Below are positions 18,824 through 27,178 of a stretch of DNA of 64,000 nt, in pieces (positions within the stretch are counted from its first letter, which is position 1; each line of letters starts with the position of its first letter). This DNA is from Pacificispira spongiicola (lineage in GTDB: Bacteria > Pseudomonadota > Alphaproteobacteria > UBA8366 > Aestuariispiraceae): assembly GCF_012926505.1 (NCBI RefSeq), contig NZ_JABBNT010000005.1:248001-312000 (forward strand), read 5' to 3'. A program made the translations under genes and the position numbers. A model generated the notes under the pieces. It did no database searches. It was not told the DNA's origin and saw only the letters and a list, made by a program, of their open reading frames with translations.

Positions 18824-18848
18824 ATAAGTTTTTCCTACTCAAAAAACT
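18824..18848 (-). promoter_or_regulatory. Candidate regulator-binding site upstream of the TRAP genes
   Basis: The gap between the DUF1932 gene and the TRAP binding-protein gene contains ATAAGTT (18824-18830). It runs into a perfect inverted repeat, AGTTTTT at 18827-18833 and AAAAACT at 18842-18848, with an 8-base spacer. The same ATAAGTT word occurs upstream of the LigM-type and VOC genes. A LysR-type operator is the obvious candidate, but this is inferred from position and symmetry only. Confidence 0.4.
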
Positions 18849-18881
18849 GGCGAATCAGTGTACATCCACCTGAAACGCCCG

Positions 18882-19772
18882 TCATCCTTGGGGTTTCGTC
18901 ACTCTCAGGCTATGCAGAATATGTTGCACTGCGGTGGCGGACTTGGCATCCGCAGGAACGGCAGCACCGTGGAACGCCACCATGTCCTGCACCGCCGCAA
19001 TGGCATCGGCCAGATCTCCGCCCGCCGGAAATCCCAGATTTCGCATCTCCACCGCCGATTCCCGCATTTCCGCGGCCCGTCGTCGGCCATGCCGGGTCAC
19101 GCGTTCGAATTGATAGTTCGGGAATTCTGGCCAACCGAGCTTCGTGAAGGACGCCGCCAGCGACCCGTAGACACGGTCGTAGCAACCGGCGGCCTCCGCC
19201 GCCATCAGGCTCTGCACCGTCACGGCCTCCAGCCCCTTCACAAACAAGGACCGGACCATTTTAATCGACGTCGCCGTACCGACCCCACCGTCGACTTCCT
19301 GAAAGTCGAAATCGAACCGGATCAGGAAATCCCGAACATCGTCGGCAATATCCCCGGCAACGAGGACCGGCGTGCGATGCCCGCGCGGATGCACCGGCGC
19401 CATTACCGCCATGTCGATATAGGCCGCCCCCGTCGACCGCACCAAGTCGGCGGTTTCGCGCTTTCGATCGCCGGAAACGGAATTTATGTCAATGAAGGTC
19501 TGCCCGGCACGGAGACCGGCAAGCACGGATTTGGCCGCATCCAGGCTGTCTGCCGCCGTCACCGCCGAAAAGACGATATCGGCACCTTCAACCGCCGCAA
19601 TCGGCCCATCCGCCAAAGCGACGTCACGCGTAGACGCCGCCATACCGATATCGCCACGCGACGAGCCGGCTTGCAGGATGTCATATGCCCTGATCGCGCC
19701 GATTTCCATCGGCTTCAGGCTGTCGGTGAAGGCACGCGCGGCCTCCCCAAATCCGATGAAGGAGAGATTCAT
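18882..19772 (-). CDS. NAD(P)-dependent oxidoreductase with DUF1932 C-terminal domain
   Basis: A 296-aa protein with an N-terminal 6-phosphogluconate-dehydrogenase-type Rossmann domain (FIGFGEAARAF) and a C-terminal DUF1932 domain (TKLGWPEFPN, then RVTRHGRRRAAEMRE). Relatives are beta-hydroxyacid dehydrogenases. TSIKMVRSL contains the Lys expected as catalytic residue. In this cluster it could oxidise a hydroxyacid or a semialdehyde hemiacetal, which would stand in for the missing LigC, but that is a guess. The start follows GGGAGCCGATCA, 63 bases after the O-demethylase gene. Confidence 0.75.
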   Translation of the reverse strand: MNLSFIGFGEAARAFTDSLKPMEIGAIRAYDILQAGSSRGDIGMAASTRDVALADGPIAAVEGADIVFSAVTAADSLDAAKSVLAGLRAGQTFIDINSVSGDRKRETADLVRSTGAAYIDMAVMAPVHPRGHRTPVLVAGDIADDVRDFLIRFDFDFQEVDGGVGTATSIKMVRSLFVKGLEAVTVQSLMAAEAAGCYDRVYGSLAASFTKLGWPEFPNYQFERVTRHGRRRAAEMRESAVEMRNLGFPAGGDLADAIAAVQDMVAFHGAAVPADAKSATAVQHILHSLRVTKPQG

Positions 19773-19835
19773 TGATCGGCTCCCGAAACGCGCCGATCCG
19801 GATTTTGCCCCGAACCGGCGGTTCCGCTTCCTGAA

Positions 19836-21236
19836 TCAGGACCCTTTGGTGCGCCAGCTTTCCGCATAGTTTTCGCGGGCTTCGCGGGCATAGGGGGTCG
19901 GTGAGACGCGCACGCGGATTTCCGCCTGCTTATGCCGTTCCGTGGAGGTTTTCCCCGACCCGCCGTTCGGTTCCCCCCAGACTAGGGTCAACACATCACC
20001 TTCCTGGATATCCGCATCGACGATACCCAGCGACAGCATGCAGCGTTCGTTGAAGCTGTAACCGTTGAACATCGACATGCCGACCATCTTGCCGTCGTGC
20101 ATCACCATATCGGCGCTGGTGGAGGCATAGTTCGGCTGCGGGAAGTCGATCCATTTGTAGTTATCGCCGCCCGGCACGAAGTTGGAGGCGATGACCTTCA
20201 TGACGTCTTCGGCGTTCCATTCGAAGGTCACCTTCTTGCGATGGGTCTTGCCCTGCATCGCTTCCAGTGCCGACCGGCCGATAAAGTCGTGATCGTATTT
20301 GATATAGAAGTCGTAGCCGAGCTCGAACGGCGTGACGTAGTAGTCCTCGATATTGTCGGAAACGTAGGACCCGCCGATCGACCCCGTCGCCTCGTAGCCC
20401 GCCGCCGGCAGCCATTCGCGATATCCCTGCATGTCCGGATGCGTGTAGATCGCGGGCAGCGGCGACGGAATCCAGCCGGACTCCAAAGTGTTGGTCGAAT
20501 AGGCGCGCGCCCCGACCTGATACAGGTCCAGCCCTTCCGCCGCCTTCAGGATCGCATCGCGAATCTCGTCCTTTTCTTCATACGGTCCCCAGATTTCCAG
20601 GCCCGGCGCACCGGCCATGCCGTGACGCAGCGCCTGGACCTTGCGGCCCCCGACATTGATCCAATCGACATGGAAGAACTTGATGTCCGGAATCGGACCG
20701 CCGTTCATCCGTTCGAAGATTTTCGGCGCATTCGGTCCCTGGATCTGGAAACGGTAGTGAACGCGCGTCACTTCCTTCCCGTCCGGGCGCGACGGAGAGC
20801 GCGGATCGTGCACGATGGAGACGTTAAACTTGCCCAGCGTGCCGTTATATTTGACCCAGTTGCAGGTCGGGGCGCGGCCGACGAGGATGAATTTGTCCTC
20901 CCGCTCCCGGAAGGCGATGACGTCGCCGATCACGTGACCGCTGGGCGAGACTGGAACATAGTGTTTCGCGCGGTTCAGGCCGAAATTGGCGAAGCTGTTG
21001 ATCGACAGGCTTTCCAGGAACGCTGCGGCGTCCGGGCCTTCGACGATCAATTCGTCCATATGGTGCGATTGATCGAACAGAACCGCGGAATCGCGCCAGG
21101 CGCGCTGTTCTTCCCGCCAATTGGAAAATTCCGGCGCAACGACCGGATAAACATACATGCCGATTTTGGAGTTGCGCAGAAGTTCGACGGTATTGCCGCT
21201 TTCCTTGAGAACGGAAGCGAGGCTGTTCTCTGACAT
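19836..21236 (-). CDS. Tetrahydrofolate-dependent aromatic O-demethylase (LigM/DesA-like)
   Basis: A 466-aa aminomethyltransferase-fold (GcvT-like) protein whose length and opening (VELLRNSKIGMYVYPVV, then VLFDQSHHMDEL) match the vanillate/3-O-methylgallate demethylase LigM and syringate demethylase DesA. These move the methyl group of an aryl methyl ether to tetrahydrofolate. The C-terminal GcvT barrel contains ERCMLSLGIVDADIQEGD. Neighbouring ring-cleavage genes support removal of a methoxy group before cleavage. A metF/ligH for recycling 5-methyl-tetrahydrofolate is not in the window. The ATG at 21236 follows GGGAGGATACC. Exact substrate, vanillate or 3-O-methylgallate or syringate, is not resolvable by eye. 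Confidence 0.85.
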   Translation of the reverse strand: MSENSLASVLKESGNTVELLRNSKIGMYVYPVVAPEFSNWREEQRAWRDSAVLFDQSHHMDELIVEGPDAAAFLESLSINSFANFGLNRAKHYVPVSPSGHVIGDVIAFREREDKFILVGRAPTCNWVKYNGTLGKFNVSIVHDPRSPSRPDGKEVTRVHYRFQIQGPNAPKIFERMNGGPIPDIKFFHVDWINVGGRKVQALRHGMAGAPGLEIWGPYEEKDEIRDAILKAAEGLDLYQVGARAYSTNTLESGWIPSPLPAIYTHPDMQGYREWLPAAGYEATGSIGGSYVSDNIEDYYVTPFELGYDFYIKYDHDFIGRSALEAMQGKTHRKKVTFEWNAEDVMKVIASNFVPGGDNYKWIDFPQPNYASTSADMVMHDGKMVGMSMFNGYSFNERCMLSLGIVDADIQEGDVLTLVWGEPNGGSGKTSTERHKQAEIRVRVSPTPYAREARENYAESWRTKGS

Positions 21237-21307
21237 CTTGGTATCCTCCCACTAGGATCTATAGGTTTGTTGTTGGGCAAAGCGTATCGGGTCGGCGCCC
21301 TCCACCG

Positions 21308-21352
21308 CAAATAAGTTTTCCGCACAGGAATTACTGTTTTAGCTATTCTAAA
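21308..21352 (-). promoter_or_regulatory. Candidate regulator-binding/promoter element upstream of the O-demethylase
   Basis: CAAATAAGTT (21308-21317) is followed by TTCC-GCACA-GGAA (21318-21330), a dyad with the T-N11-A layout of LysR boxes, then AGCTA at 21341 and TAAA at 21349-21352. The same words in the same spacing occur upstream of the VOC gene. It lies about 72 bases before the start codon. It is a candidate operator or promoter, not a proven one. Confidence 0.45.
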
Positions 21353-21427
21353 CCTGTATAGACTGCCTGTTTTCTGGCACTTTTACGGAATTTCACCCAA
21401 TAGCCTTCATTCAAAACCGGATGCGTC

Positions 21428-22030
21428 TCATTCTTTCCGAAGCGACGGATCGGCTAAAGCGGTGTCCTGGCCGGGCGGCGCATTATCGACCGCGTCTTCC
21501 AGGGAAAACACCTCCCGCCATTCTTCCGGCGGTCGCGCGGCTTCGTCCTTGGTCAGTTGGTCCAGGCCCCAATATATTTCCAGGCAATGCCCGTCCGGGT
21601 CCTGAAATTCGACCGCGATCTGCGCCCCTGCCCGTCGTCGGCCCTGGAAGAAGATTTTCACCCCTTCCCGCGTCAGATGATCGCGTGCGCGGAAGACTTC
21701 GTCGATCGTGTCGACCTCGAACGCCATATGATGCATTTCCTGCATCTTCGCACCGTCGGACGCGCCACCGATCAGCGCGACGCCGTGGTGATCGCTGGAA
21801 AAGCGCATGAACACCATTTTCCCCGGCATCATGCTTTCTGGATAGGCATCCGATACGGTCATCCCCAGAACCCGCGAATAGAAGTCGACGGACCGGTCGA
21901 TGTCGGACACTTTCAACACGACATGGCCGATCTTCGTCAGCACGAAGGGCGTGTCCTTGCCTTTCACCGATTTCAGTTTCTGGATTTCCGGACCTTTCAA
22001 CGCATCGAAATCCACGATACCGCGTGCCAT
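21428..22030 (-). CDS. VOC family (glyoxalase / single-domain extradiol dioxygenase) protein
   Basis: A 200-aa vicinal-oxygen-chelate protein. Likely metal ligands are His in KIGHVVLKVSD, His in MHHMAFEVD and Glu in HCLEIYW, the 2-His-1-Glu set of type I extradiol dioxygenases and glyoxalases. The start at 22030 has GGGAGGA at good distance; the ATG two codons upstream would be too close. It is the first gene of the aromatic block and may be a ring-cleavage or isomerising enzyme for a catechol-like intermediate. Bleomycin-resistance-type proteins share the fold, but the context makes that unlikely. Confidence 0.75.
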   Translation of the reverse strand: MARGIVDFDALKGPEIQKLKSVKGKDTPFVLTKIGHVVLKVSDIDRSVDFYSRVLGMTVSDAYPESMMPGKMVFMRFSSDHHGVALIGGASDGAKMQEMHHMAFEVDTIDEVFRARDHLTREGVKIFFQGRRRAGAQIAVEFQDPDGHCLEIYWGLDQLTKDEAARPPEEWREVFSLEDAVDNAPPGQDTALADPSLRKE

Positions 22031-22098
22031 GGTCATATCCTCCCGACGGATTGATTTCCTTTATTGGCGTCAGGATAAGGGCGCTGTTTCGCCGCGAT

Positions 22099-22143
22099 CA
22101 AATAAGTTCTGGGAATTCGGCTTATCGAAATAGCTACTGTAAA
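22099..22143 (-). promoter_or_regulatory. Candidate regulator-binding/promoter element upstream of the VOC gene
   Basis: CAAATAAGTT (22099-22108) is identical over ten bases to the element upstream of the O-demethylase. ATAAG (22102-22106) and CTTAT (22121-22125) form an inverted repeat around GAATTC. AGCTA begins 30 bases after ATAAG and TAAA eight bases later, as in the other copy. It lies about 70 bases before the start. This would be the head of the aromatic transcription unit. Confidence 0.45.
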
Positions 22144-22230
22144 TCAGTGCAAGCCCGCACAAATCCGGGAATGTGACCTTGTCAGGGAAATTCAAAAACA
22201 GACAAAGCGTCTGCTGTCGAGTTACTGTCG

Positions 22231-22270
22231 AGTAAGAAAAAGGGGTTAGCCGGAATACCCAGCTAACCCC
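22231..22270 (-). terminator. Intrinsic terminator after tRNA-Pro
   Basis: Perfect 9-bp arms, GGGGTTAGC at 22242-22250 and GCTAACCCC at 22262-22270, are followed on the minus strand by TTTTTCTTACT. It lies 11 bases after the tRNA 3' end and ends the merR-tRNA or tRNA transcript. Confidence 0.9.
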
Positions 22271-22280
22271 TTGATGTCGT

Positions 22281-22357
22281 TGGTCGGAGCGGCAGGATTC
22301 GAACCTACGACCCCTACACCCCCAGTATAGTGCGCTACCAGGCTGCGCTACGCTCCG
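22281..22357 (-). tRNA. tRNA-Pro (anticodon GGG)
   Basis: A 77-base cloverleaf with encoded CCA. The acceptor stem CGGAGCG pairs with CGCTCCG. The anticodon stem CTATA/TGTAG holds the loop CTGGGGG, giving anticodon GGG, and the T arm contains GGTTCGAATCC. It is followed by a strong terminator and preceded by the merR gene. Confidence 0.95.
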
Positions 22358-22409
22358 TTAACACGACGGCCCTAAATAAGGCCTTCGGCGGCGTCTGGCA
22401 AATCCAGAT

Positions 22410-22868
22410 TTAGGAAATGTCGCCGTTCAGCGGTTCCGCCAGCAACGCGCGCGCGGCGGCGAGATCGTTGCGCAACGCTTTCAAGGCTTCCAGGTCGGAC
22501 TGCTTCAACCCGGCGGCCACAACCGGGACGTCCTGTTCGGGGGCGGGCAAGGGCGTGCCCTCTTCTCCCCAATCGAGGACCGTCTTTATGCCGTTTTCCC
22601 GCAGCAGCTTTTGCACGCCGCGGATTGTGTATCCTTCTTCGTGCAGCAGGCGCCGAATGACCTGAAGCAGGCGCACATCCTCCGGGCGGTAGTACCGCCG
22701 CCCGCCCGCGCGTTTCATCGGTTTGATATGCGAAAACTTCGTTTCCCAGAAACGCAGGACATGCTGCTGGATATCGAGAAGGTCCGCGACTTCCGTAATG
22801 GTTCTGAACGCGTCTGCGGACTTTTCCGGGCGCGGCTGATCCGATAGCTCGGTCACGTCGATCACCAA
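22410..22868 (-). CDS. MerR family transcriptional regulator
   Basis: A 152-aa regulator with one N-terminal MerR winged helix: [13 protein letters not shown], then VLRFWETKF, then [15 protein letters not shown]. No C-terminal cysteines for metal binding are visible; the tail is Ala/Leu-rich and short. The gene is regularly found directly after ihfA in alphaproteobacteria. The target genes are unknown. It starts 34 bases after ihfA and may share its message. Confidence 0.9.
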   Translation of the reverse strand: MVIDVTELSDQPRPEKSADAFRTITEVADLLDIQQHVLRFWETKFSHIKPMKRAGGRRYYRPEDVRLLQVIRRLLHEEGYTIRGVQKLLRENGIKTVLDWGEEGTPLPAPEQDVPVVAAGLKQSDLEALKALRNDLAAARALLAEPLNGDIS

Positions 22869-22902
22869 GGCTTCCTAATAATGACCCGAGGAGCGATGCC
22901 GA

Positions 22903-23193
22903 TCACTTATTGATCCGGTCTTTCAACACATGGCTGGGACGGAACACCAGAACGCGGCGAGGCAGGATGGGTACTTCCTCACCCGTTTTCGGGTTGCGGC
23001 CCACGCGCTCTCCCTTTTGACGAACGGAAAAGCTGCCAAAAGAGGATATTTTCACCGCTTCTCCCGTCACGAGAGCGTCGGCCATCTCCGCGAGAATGGC
23101 TTCCACAAGCGCAGCCGATTCGATTCGGGACAGGCCGACTTCCTGGTATACCGCTTCGGCCAATTCTGCGCGGGTCACGGTTTTAGCCGCCAT
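22903..23193 (-). CDS. ihfA: Integration host factor subunit alpha
   Basis: A 96-aa DNA-bending protein of the HU/IHF family. [13 protein letters not shown] and the beta-arm tip [12 protein letters not shown] are conserved, and the N-terminus [17 protein letters not shown] is typical of the alpha subunit. It forms a heterodimer with IhfB and assists sigma-54 promoters such as the one before dctP. It lies between fabH and merR in the usual order. Confidence 0.95.
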   Translation of the reverse strand: MAAKTVTRAELAEAVYQEVGLSRIESAALVEAILAEMADALVTGEAVKISSFGSFSVRQKGERVGRNPKTGEEVPILPRRVLVFRPSHVLKDRINK

Positions 23194-23298
23194 GCCCCAA
23201 CTCCCCCAAGAATTTCAAAGTTTTATCAGGGGAAAGCGTATCCCTGTCTGAGGATCGCGTCAATCGGTCAGACGGAAAGTCGGCACGAATCGTTGGGA

Positions 23299-24273
23299 TC
23301 ACCAGCGAAGAAGCGCGGCGCCCCATGTGAAACCGCCGCCCATCGCGGTCAGGCCGATCAGGTCGCCCGGCTTGAACAGCTGCCGCTCCACCGCATGGTT
23401 CATCGCCAGTGGGATCGTCGCGGCGGAGGTATTCGCATGCTCCTCCACGGACACCACGACCCGCTCAGACGGCAAATTCAATCTTTCGCCGACCTTATTG
23501 ATAATACGGACATTTGCCTGATGTGGGACAAGCCAGTCCAGGTCTTCCGTCGTCAACCCCTGCTGCGCCAGCAGGTCGGCGACCAGGGAGGACATACGTT
23601 CCACCGCGTATTTGAAAACTTCCTTCCCCTGCATGCGCACAAAGCCGGCCGTGCCGGTCGTCGCCGGTCCGCCGTCGACATAGAGGCTGTCATAGTACCG
23701 CCCGTCGGCCCCCAGCTTCGTCGCCAGGATACCGCGTGGAATTTCCGCCCCGTTCGAGGCCTCGCCCCGCAGGACGACTGCCCCTGCCCCATCGCCGAAC
23801 AGAACGCAGGTGCCCCGATCTTCCCAATCCAGGATACGGCTGTAAATCTCCGCCCCGATCACCAGGGCGCATTTCGCCTGCCCCAGGCGGATCATGTTGT
23901 CGGCCTGCGTCAGAGCATAGACGAAGCCGGAGCAAACCGCCTGGATATCAAACGCCGGGCCGTTGCGCACACCGAGGCGCGCCTGAACGCGTGTCGCCGT
24001 CGCCGGAAAGGTATTGTCCGGGGTGGTCGTCGCCAGGATGACCAGATCGATTTCCTCAACCGCCACACCGGCATGTTCCATGGCGCGCCGGGCGGCGGCA
24101 CAAGCCAGATCGGTCGTGGTTTCTTCCGGCGCGGCGATATGGCGGCGGGCGATCCCGGTGCGTTGCCGGATCCATTCATCGGACGTGTCCACCGTTTTCG
24201 AAAGATCGTCGTTGGTGACAACCTTTTCCGGCAGATACGCGCCGACCCCGCGAATGACACTTCGCATATTCAT
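23299..24273 (-). CDS. fabH: 3-oxoacyl-[ACP] synthase III
   Basis: A 324-aa condensing enzyme that starts fatty acid synthesis from acetyl-CoA and malonyl-ACP. The triad is complete: Cys114 in QAVCSGF, His251 in VPHQANV and Asn281 in EEHANTSA. The start at 24273 follows the plsX stop by 21 bases. The order plsX-fabH-ihfA is standard for the class. Confidence 0.96.
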   Translation of the reverse strand: MNMRSVIRGVGAYLPEKVVTNDDLSKTVDTSDEWIRQRTGIARRHIAAPEETTTDLACAAARRAMEHAGVAVEEIDLVILATTTPDNTFPATATRVQARLGVRNGPAFDIQAVCSGFVYALTQADNMIRLGQAKCALVIGAEIYSRILDWEDRGTCVLFGDGAGAVVLRGEASNGAEIPRGILATKLGADGRYYDSLYVDGGPATTGTAGFVRMQGKEVFKYAVERMSSLVADLLAQQGLTTEDLDWLVPHQANVRIINKVGERLNLPSERVVVSVEEHANTSAATIPLAMNHAVERQLFKPGDLIGLTAMGGGFTWGAALLRW

Positions 24274-24294
24274 AACCGTCCCGGAATAAATCGC

Positions 24295-25356
24295 CTAAGA
24301 CGCCACGCCGGTCGTCGCAGACGCGTCGACCGCAGTGCCTTCCCCGGCGAGGGTTTCGAAATCCACCTTCATCTTTTCGATGAAGCCTTGAAGATACATG
24401 TCCGCCGCAACACTGATCGCGTTCGCAAATCCGATGTCGTCGGTGCCGCCATGACTCTTTACCGCGATTCCATTCAGGCCAAGAAGGACCGCACCATTGT
24501 AGCGGCGCGGATCAACGCGATAGCGCAATTTCGCCACGGCCCGGCGCGCGAACAGATAGCCGATCTTCGCGGGCAGGCTGGACTGGAACGCCTCCCGCAG
24601 AAAGCCGCTGATCAGGCGGGACATGCCTTCCGCCGTCTTCAGGGCGACGTTGCCGGTGAAACCGTCCGTAACCACCACATCGACAACTCCGGCGGTGATC
24701 CCGTCGCCTTCGACAAAGCCCGCGAAATTGATCGGCAGCGCGCTTTGGCGCAGCATGGCGGCGGCCAGCCGGATTTCGTCGCGTCCCTTCAGGTCTTCGG
24801 TGCCGATATTCAGCAACCCGACCGTCGGCTTCGCGATCCCCATGACGGTACGGGCGAATACTTCCCCCATCACCGCGAATTGCACCAGATTGTCCGCGCC
24901 GCATTCCACATTGGCGCCGAGATCGAGCATGCATGTCTCGCCCTTGCGCGTCGGGAAGAAGGAGCAGATCGCCGGACGGCTGACGCCCGGCAGCGTGCGC
25001 AACCCGAACATGGCCAGCGCCATCAATGCGCCCGTATTGCCCGCGGAAACGCAGCAGTGCGCTTCCTTGTCGTGCACCGCGTCGATTGCCTTGCGCATGC
25101 TGGATTCTTTGAGGTAGCGCAGCGCATAGGACGGTTTGTCGTCGCCGGTGACCACCTGATCCGTATGCCGGATTTCCAGACAGTCCTTCAGAATCTCTTC
25201 CTTGGCCACCAAGGGTTCGAGCAGTTCCGATTTTCCGAATAGAAGGAAACGCGCCTGCGGCAAGCGTTCGCGGGCTATGGCCGCCCCCCGCACGACGATA
25301 TCCGGGGCGCCGTCGCCGCCCATTCCGTCCAATGCGATGATCAACGGATCAGACAA
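24295..25356 (-). CDS. plsX: Phosphate acyltransferase PlsX
   Basis: A 353-aa peripheral membrane enzyme that makes acyl-phosphate from acyl-ACP for phospholipid synthesis. The N-terminus IALDGMGGDGAP and the blocks CVSAGNTGALMA and VEGDGITAGVVDVVVTDGFTGN are family signatures. It lies between rpmF and fabH, with a 223-base gap to rpmF that carries two strong hairpins. Confidence 0.96.
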   Translation of the reverse strand: MSDPLIIALDGMGGDGAPDIVVRGAAIARERLPQARFLLFGKSELLEPLVAKEEILKDCLEIRHTDQVVTGDDKPSYALRYLKESSMRKAIDAVHDKEAHCCVSAGNTGALMALAMFGLRTLPGVSRPAICSFFPTRKGETCMLDLGANVECGADNLVQFAVMGEVFARTVMGIAKPTVGLLNIGTEDLKGRDEIRLAAAMLRQSALPINFAGFVEGDGITAGVVDVVVTDGFTGNVALKTAEGMSRLISGFLREAFQSSLPAKIGYLFARRAVAKLRYRVDPRRYNGAVLLGLNGIAVKSHGGTDDIGFANAISVAADMYLQGFIEKMKVDFETLAGEGTAVDASATTGVAS

Positions 25357-25462
25357 GACCTAAATCCCTCCCAAGGCGGGACGCTCCTGGTCTTCATTCT
25401 TGAAGACGGAATCCCTGCCAAGCCTGCTCAACGTGATATTCGACACCCTGTCGCGTCGAATC

Positions 25463-25524
25463 GTTGTCAGGAAATAGACAAAAGGCGGCCCTGACAACAC
25501 CAATCGGGCCCAATAGGGCCCGAT
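25463..25524. other. Two consecutive perfect inverted repeats between rpmF and plsX
   Basis: Repeat 1 has 9-bp arms GTTGTCAGG (25463-25471) and CCTGACAAC (25490-25498). Repeat 2 has 9-bp arms ATCGGGCCC (25503-25511) and GGGCCCGAT (25516-25524) with a 4-base loop. On the minus strand repeat 2 comes first after rpmF. It lacks a T-run, while TTTTGTC lies inside repeat 1. They may attenuate rpmF-plsX read-through or stabilise the rpmF RNA end. No protein-coding gene is supported here. Confidence 0.65.
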
Positions 25525-25579
25525 CAGACGCATCGCGCGCGGCCGCCCACCAAACGGCGGGCGACGCGATATACGGCGA

Positions 25580-25765
25580 TTAGAAGCCGCTCTTCGGCTC
25601 GACAACCTGGCGACCGCGGTACATGCCGGTCTTCAGGTCGACGTGGTGCGGGCGCACCATTTCACCGGTGGTCTGGTCTTCGCGGTAGGTCGGCTGCGAC
25701 AGCGCGTCGTGCGACCGGCGATTACCGCGACGGGATTTCGTGACTTTTCTCTTCGGAACCGCCAT
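25580..25765 (-). CDS. rpmF: 50S ribosomal protein L32
   Basis: A 61-aa ribosomal protein beginning [20 protein letters not shown], the invariant L32 opening, and lacking the zinc-binding cysteines, as in most alphaproteobacteria. It sits between yceD and plsX as usual. Confidence 0.97.
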   Translation of the reverse strand: MAVPKRKVTKSRRGNRRSHDALSQPTYREDQTTGEMVRPHHVDLKTGMYRGRQVVEPKSGF

Positions 25766-25873
25766 TTTTTTGACTTCCTAACTGGGATTTCGTGCAAAGC
25801 GGCGCGTTACATACCGAATTTACCCCCAATGGGCAACAGGTTTTCCCACCACTTCCGGGTTTATGGACGGGTT

Positions 25874-26434
25874 TCAGTCCTTCCGTCCATCCTGACGAAG
25901 CATTGCAGGCTTCGCAAAGGGGTTCTCGGGTTCGCTACGATCGATCAGTTTCTTTCGCCCCGCCGGCAGGTCGTCTAGGACAGAATCGAAATCCACATCG
26001 GCGGCCCGAGGATAGGGGTCCAGCGCCAGCGCGAGCTGCTGCGCCGCAACTTCTCCCAGGTCGATCATGCCGTCCTCGAACGCCTCCGGCGGATCGGCAT
26101 CCGACAGGGTCAGCTCCAGGTTCTCATCCACCATTTTCGGCGGCGCGAAATCCAGTTCCGCATCCACGTCGATTTTGGCGGGCACCGGCGCCCCGGAAAT
26201 CACGCATTCCTGCTCCACATCCGCCGAAAGCATCAATTCGACGCGAATCATCGGCCCTCCAGCCAGGGGTTTCAGGAAGACTTTCGCCACCAGCGACGGC
26301 AGTGACACCAGCCCGAACCGCGCGGCCAGCGCGGTACGTTCCTGGTCCGTCGGCTCGATCGTCTCCCGCCGTCCCTTAGTCGGAATCCGGTCGGCCTCGA
26401 CCAGTCTGCTGAATTCCCGCGGCGCGTCTGTCAT
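25874..26434 (-). CDS. YceD family (DUF177) protein
   Basis: A 186-aa DUF177 protein. Conserved features are the QECVISGAPVPAKI block (only one Cys of the usual CxRC site) and the acidic motif near the middle with IDLGEVAAQQLALALDPYPR. YceD is linked to 23S rRNA processing in plants and is regularly encoded upstream of rpmF. It overlaps the bc1 chaperone gene by 4 bases (ATGA). Confidence 0.9.
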   Translation of the reverse strand: MTDAPREFSRLVEADRIPTKGRRETIEPTDQERTALAARFGLVSLPSLVAKVFLKPLAGGPMIRVELMLSADVEQECVISGAPVPAKIDVDAELDFAPPKMVDENLELTLSDADPPEAFEDGMIDLGEVAAQQLALALDPYPRAADVDFDSVLDDLPAGRKKLIDRSEPENPFAKPAMLRQDGRKD

Positions 26435-27030
26435 GCCACACCTTCCGTTTCGAATTCGATCGGCGGCAATGCGGCGAAAAGCGGCGCCGCCGGGGCGAAA
26501 ACAACCTTGCCGATCAGAATATCGGCGTCCGATTGGCCGCGCAGGTGATCGATCTGCGCGTGAACGTAAGCCACCAATGCCGCCAGACGCGCCGGGTCAA
26601 CCTCACGGTCCTGCAAGGGACCGCGTTTCAACATGGCATCCAGGGGCTTTGCGCCTTCCGCATTGGACAGGGCGCCCCAATACGTATCGAAACGACCGAA
26701 AAAGACCTGGGACATCTTCTTAACATGCTTGCCGATTTTCATGTCGCCATATCCCATTTCGCGCAGGGATCGGTCGATATCGGCCACGATCTCATCCGAT
26801 AGCGCCCCGCCGACGGTATCCCAGCCCGGCCGGCCGGTCATGCGATGGAACAGCAGGAAGGCGTGCAGCGCGATGCTTTCCACCCGCCCATCCAAGGTAT
26901 CCGGAATGCCGGCGCGCAGATACAGGTCCGGCGCACGGGCTGCCTGAACGATGCATTCATGCAGGTCCAGTGCGATACGCTGTTCCTTCGTCAGGCGCGT
27001 CCTGAAGAATCCCTTGATCATGTCCAGCAT
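26431..27030 (-). CDS. Ubiquinol-cytochrome c chaperone (CBP3/UQCC1 family)
   Basis: A 199-aa all-helical protein of the CBP3 family. The ATG at 27030 is preded by GGAAGGAGC; a TTG seven codons upstream is possible but lacks a comparable site. The blocks AFLLFHRMTGRPGWDTV, LREMGYGDMKIGKHVKKM and FFGRFDTYWGAL match mitochondrial CBP3, which helps cytochrome b synthesis and bc1 assembly. Bacterial members usually neighbour yceD and an SmpA/BamE gene, as here. Confidence 0.9.
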   Translation of the reverse strand: MLDMIKGFFRTRLTKEQRIALDLHECIVQAARAPDLYLRAGIPDTLDGRVESIALHAFLLFHRMTGRPGWDTVGGALSDEIVADIDRSLREMGYGDMKIGKHVKKMSQVFFGRFDTYWGALSNAEGAKPLDAMLKRGPLQDREVDPARLAALVAYVHAQIDHLRGQSDADILIGKVVFAPAAPLFAALPPIEFETEGVA

Positions 27031-27178
27031 GGCCGTCGTTGCTCCTTCCAATCAGACGCGGCGGCTTACCGCCCCGGGCCGGTTTCCGCAAGGCACCTTG
27101 AAAAATCCGGCGGTTCGGCCCAGATTGCGACCGGTGTCCTCAAGGACGCACAACAGTATCCTTCGAAAGGGTTGCCCG

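Noticed and set aside
22930-25242. A 770-codon plus-strand frame opposite ihfA, fabH and plsX
   Set aside because: It is antisense to three standard genes and shows no domain; His/Arg/Gln-rich composition is an artefact of GC-rich codons.
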